DNA of 64,000 bases from Pseudomonas simiae (GTDB lineage: Bacteria > Pseudomonadota > Gammaproteobacteria > Pseudomonadales > Pseudomonadaceae). The position numbers and the translations under genes were made by a program. Shown one piece after another: positions 62,769 to 64,000 of the stretch. The stretch covers positions 1 to 64,000 of the forward strand of contig NZ_FOKB01000015.1 in the NCBI RefSeq assembly GCF_900111895.1. Reading direction: 5' to 3'. Position 1 is the stretch's first letter. The number at the start of each line of letters is the position of its first letter. The notes beneath the pieces were generated by a model. That model was given only the letters and a program-made list of their open reading frames with translations. It was not told the DNA's origin and searched no databases.

Positions 62769-63758
62769 TCAGGCTACTTCACACAGGGCACTGGGGTCGA
62801 TGGAAAGTGCCAGGCGTTGCCCGTCCGGATGCAGGTCATCGGCCGAACGGTTGAGCACATCTACCACCAGTTCTACACCGCGTGCTTCGATGCGGTAGCG
62901 AATCACGTTGCCCAGCAGGCTGTGGCTGCGCACCAGCGCATCCAGTTCGCCGGTGCGGCTCAGCTCAATGGCCTCCGGGCGAATGGCGATACGGCTGCTG
63001 ATCGGGCGTTGCAACAGTTGGGTGGCCTTGTCGGCGTCGAGCAGGTTGTAGTTACCGATGAACCCGGCGGCGAATACATCCACCGGCGCGGTGTAGAGCG
63101 TTTCGGCATCGCCGCTTTGCACGATCTTGCCTTGGTTCATCAGGAAGATCCGGTCGGACATGGTCAGCGCTTCTTCCTGGTCGTGGGTCACGAAGATGGT
63201 GGTCAGCCCCAGTTCGCGTTGGATCTGGCGGATCTGTTCACGCAGGTGCTTGCGAATCCGCGCATCCAGCGCCGACAGCGGCTCATCCAGCAGCAACAGG
63301 CGCGGACGGGTGACCAGCGAGCGGGCCAGGGCCACGCGCTGGCATTGGCCACCGGACATCTGGTGCGGGTAGCGGCCGGCGAGGTCCTTGAGTTCGACCA
63401 ATTGCAGCACTTCCTGCACGCGTTTGTGACTGTCATCGGCGTTGACTTTTTGCATGCGCAGGCCGAAGGCGACGTTCTGTTCCACGGTCATGTTGGGAAA
63501 CAGCGCGTAGCTCTGGAACACCATGCCGATATGGCGTTTCTGCGGGCTCAGCGGGACGATGTCCTGGCCATCCAGCAGAATTTTCCCACTGTCCACTGAC
63601 GTCAGGCCGGCGATGCAGCGCAGCAGCGTGGACTTGCCGCACCCGGACGGGCCGAGCAGGGTGACGAACTCGCCCTTGGCGACTTCGCAGTTGATGTCAC
63701 TGAACACCGGGGTGCCGGCGTAGCTTTTTTGCAGGTGTTGGACGCTGACGAAGCTCAT
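62769..63758 (-). CDS. ABC importer ATPase (PotA/spermidine-putrescine type)
   Basis: 329 aa. Walker A is GPSGCGKST near 37, the Q-loop VFQSYALFPN, the signature MSGGQCQRVALARSL, Walker B LLLLDEPLSALD and the H-loop VTHDQEEAL. A C-terminal TOBE domain has the motif IAIRPEAIELS. It belongs to the PotA/FbpC group that powers uptake of polyamines, iron or phosphonates. The permease encoded just before it overlaps its start. The substrate depends on upstream genes outside the window. Confidence 0.92.
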   Translation of the reverse strand: MSFVSVQHLQKSYAGTPVFSDINCEVAKGEFVTLLGPSGCGKSTLLRCIAGLTSVDSGKILLDGQDIVPLSPQKRHIGMVFQSYALFPNMTVEQNVAFGLRMQKVNADDSHKRVQEVLQLVELKDLAGRYPHQMSGGQCQRVALARSLVTRPRLLLLDEPLSALDARIRKHLREQIRQIQRELGLTTIFVTHDQEEALTMSDRIFLMNQGKIVQSGDAETLYTAPVDVFAAGFIGNYNLLDADKATQLLQRPISSRIAIRPEAIELSRTGELDALVRSHSLLGNVIRYRIEARGVELVVDVLNRSADDLHPDGQRLALSIDPSALCEVA

Positions 63759-64000
63759 TGGCTTTTGTCCTTGTTCAAGATGTTGGCGGCCCAGGTCAGC
63801 ACCAGCACAAAGAAGAAATAGGAAATCACGACGGCACTGGTGAAGTGACCGCTGCTGTTGCGCATGTTGTTCAGGTACACCTGTAATGTTTCGTAGCGGG
63901 TGCCCACCAGGATATTGGCGAACACGAACTCACCGAACAGGAACGAGAACGACAGCAGCAACGCCACCATCAAGCCTTTGCGCAGGTTCGGCAGCACCAC
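63755..64000 (-). CDS. ABC importer permease (cut by window end)
   Basis: Only the last 81 residues are present. Two membrane helices are seen (LLLSFSFLFGEFVFANIL and SAVVISYFFFVLVLTWAANIL), typical of the C-terminus of a PotC-type permease. The stop overlaps the ATPase start (ATGA). The gene continues beyond base 64000. Confidence 0.85.
   Translation of the reverse strand: MVLPNLRKGLMVALLLSFSFLFGEFVFANILVGTRYETLQVYLNNMRNSSGHFTSAVVISYFFFVLVLTWAANILNKDKSQ

Noticed and set aside
1..64000. CRISPR array, transposase or prophage genes
   Set aside because: No regularly spaced repeats were seen, and no transposase, integrase or phage structural genes. The only repeats are REP hairpins and the tRNA duplication.

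Overview
The window looks like a chromosomal segment of a fluorescent-group Pseudomonas. Coding sequence is dense and GC-rich, and there are three near-identical Pseudomonas-type REP hairpins (GTGGGAGCGGGCTTGCTCGCG core). The gene neighbourhoods are also typical: a FadE-like acyl-CoA dehydrogenase beside a PA2817-type protein, RdgC beside tRNA-Val/tRNA-Asp pairs, and sugE with a guanidine-II leader. The genus is inferred from these features; no database was searched. GC comparisons were made by eye.

Layout. (1) 1-9086: the end of a type VI secretion (T6SS) locus. It holds vgrG (5' end cut by the window), a Tle4-type lipase effector, its Tli4-type lipoprotein immunity protein, a coupled 31-codon ORF and tssM. 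(2) 9150-14258: a more AT-rich accessory block with an unrecognised CxxC protein followed by a von Willebrand A protein, a PP2C phosphatase and a large membrane kinase with HhH and zinc-finger domains. This is the YegL/PphC/YegI ('TerY-P') type of phosphorylation triad. (3) 14522-21426: a MocR regulator divergent from an unusual ferredoxin-reductase/M24-peptidase fusion, then two tandem M20 peptidase genes, one broken by a deletion of about 34 bp. (4) 21522-29219: a complete TonB system (exbD-tonB-receptor-exbB) ending in a phospholipase-D-like gene, divergent from a GNAT gene and a PhoD-type phosphatase. (5) 29216-45248: mostly ordinary metabolic, transport and regulatory genes: AlaX, LysR, fadE, GST, a YadGH-type ABC exporter, TetR/MFS, cupin, a TDT transporter, an LplT-PlsC fusion, a riboswitch-controlled guanidinium exporter, a BASS symporter and rdgC. 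(6) 45359-46214: a duplicated tRNA-Val/tRNA-Asp transcription unit. (7) 46453-54301: a BCCT transporter, a CocE-type hydrolase and LysR, then a 40-aa membrane peptide and a catalase-like/di-haem cytochrome pair. (8) 54560-64000: an FKBP lipoprotein, a YkvA-like protein behind a palindrome of two perfect DnaA boxes, a small XRE regulator pair, an EAL-CBS-GGDEF protein, Prc protease, a quinone oxidoreductase, a HAD phosphatase and the start of a polyamine-type ABC operon cut by the window end.

The most interesting points are the four-gene phosphorylation block directly behind tssM, the reductase-peptidase fusion, and the TonB operon that carries its own phospholipase next to a phosphatase. The guanidine-II riboswitch is the clearest regulatory RNA. 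The M20 pair shows a recent loss of function by a single deletion.
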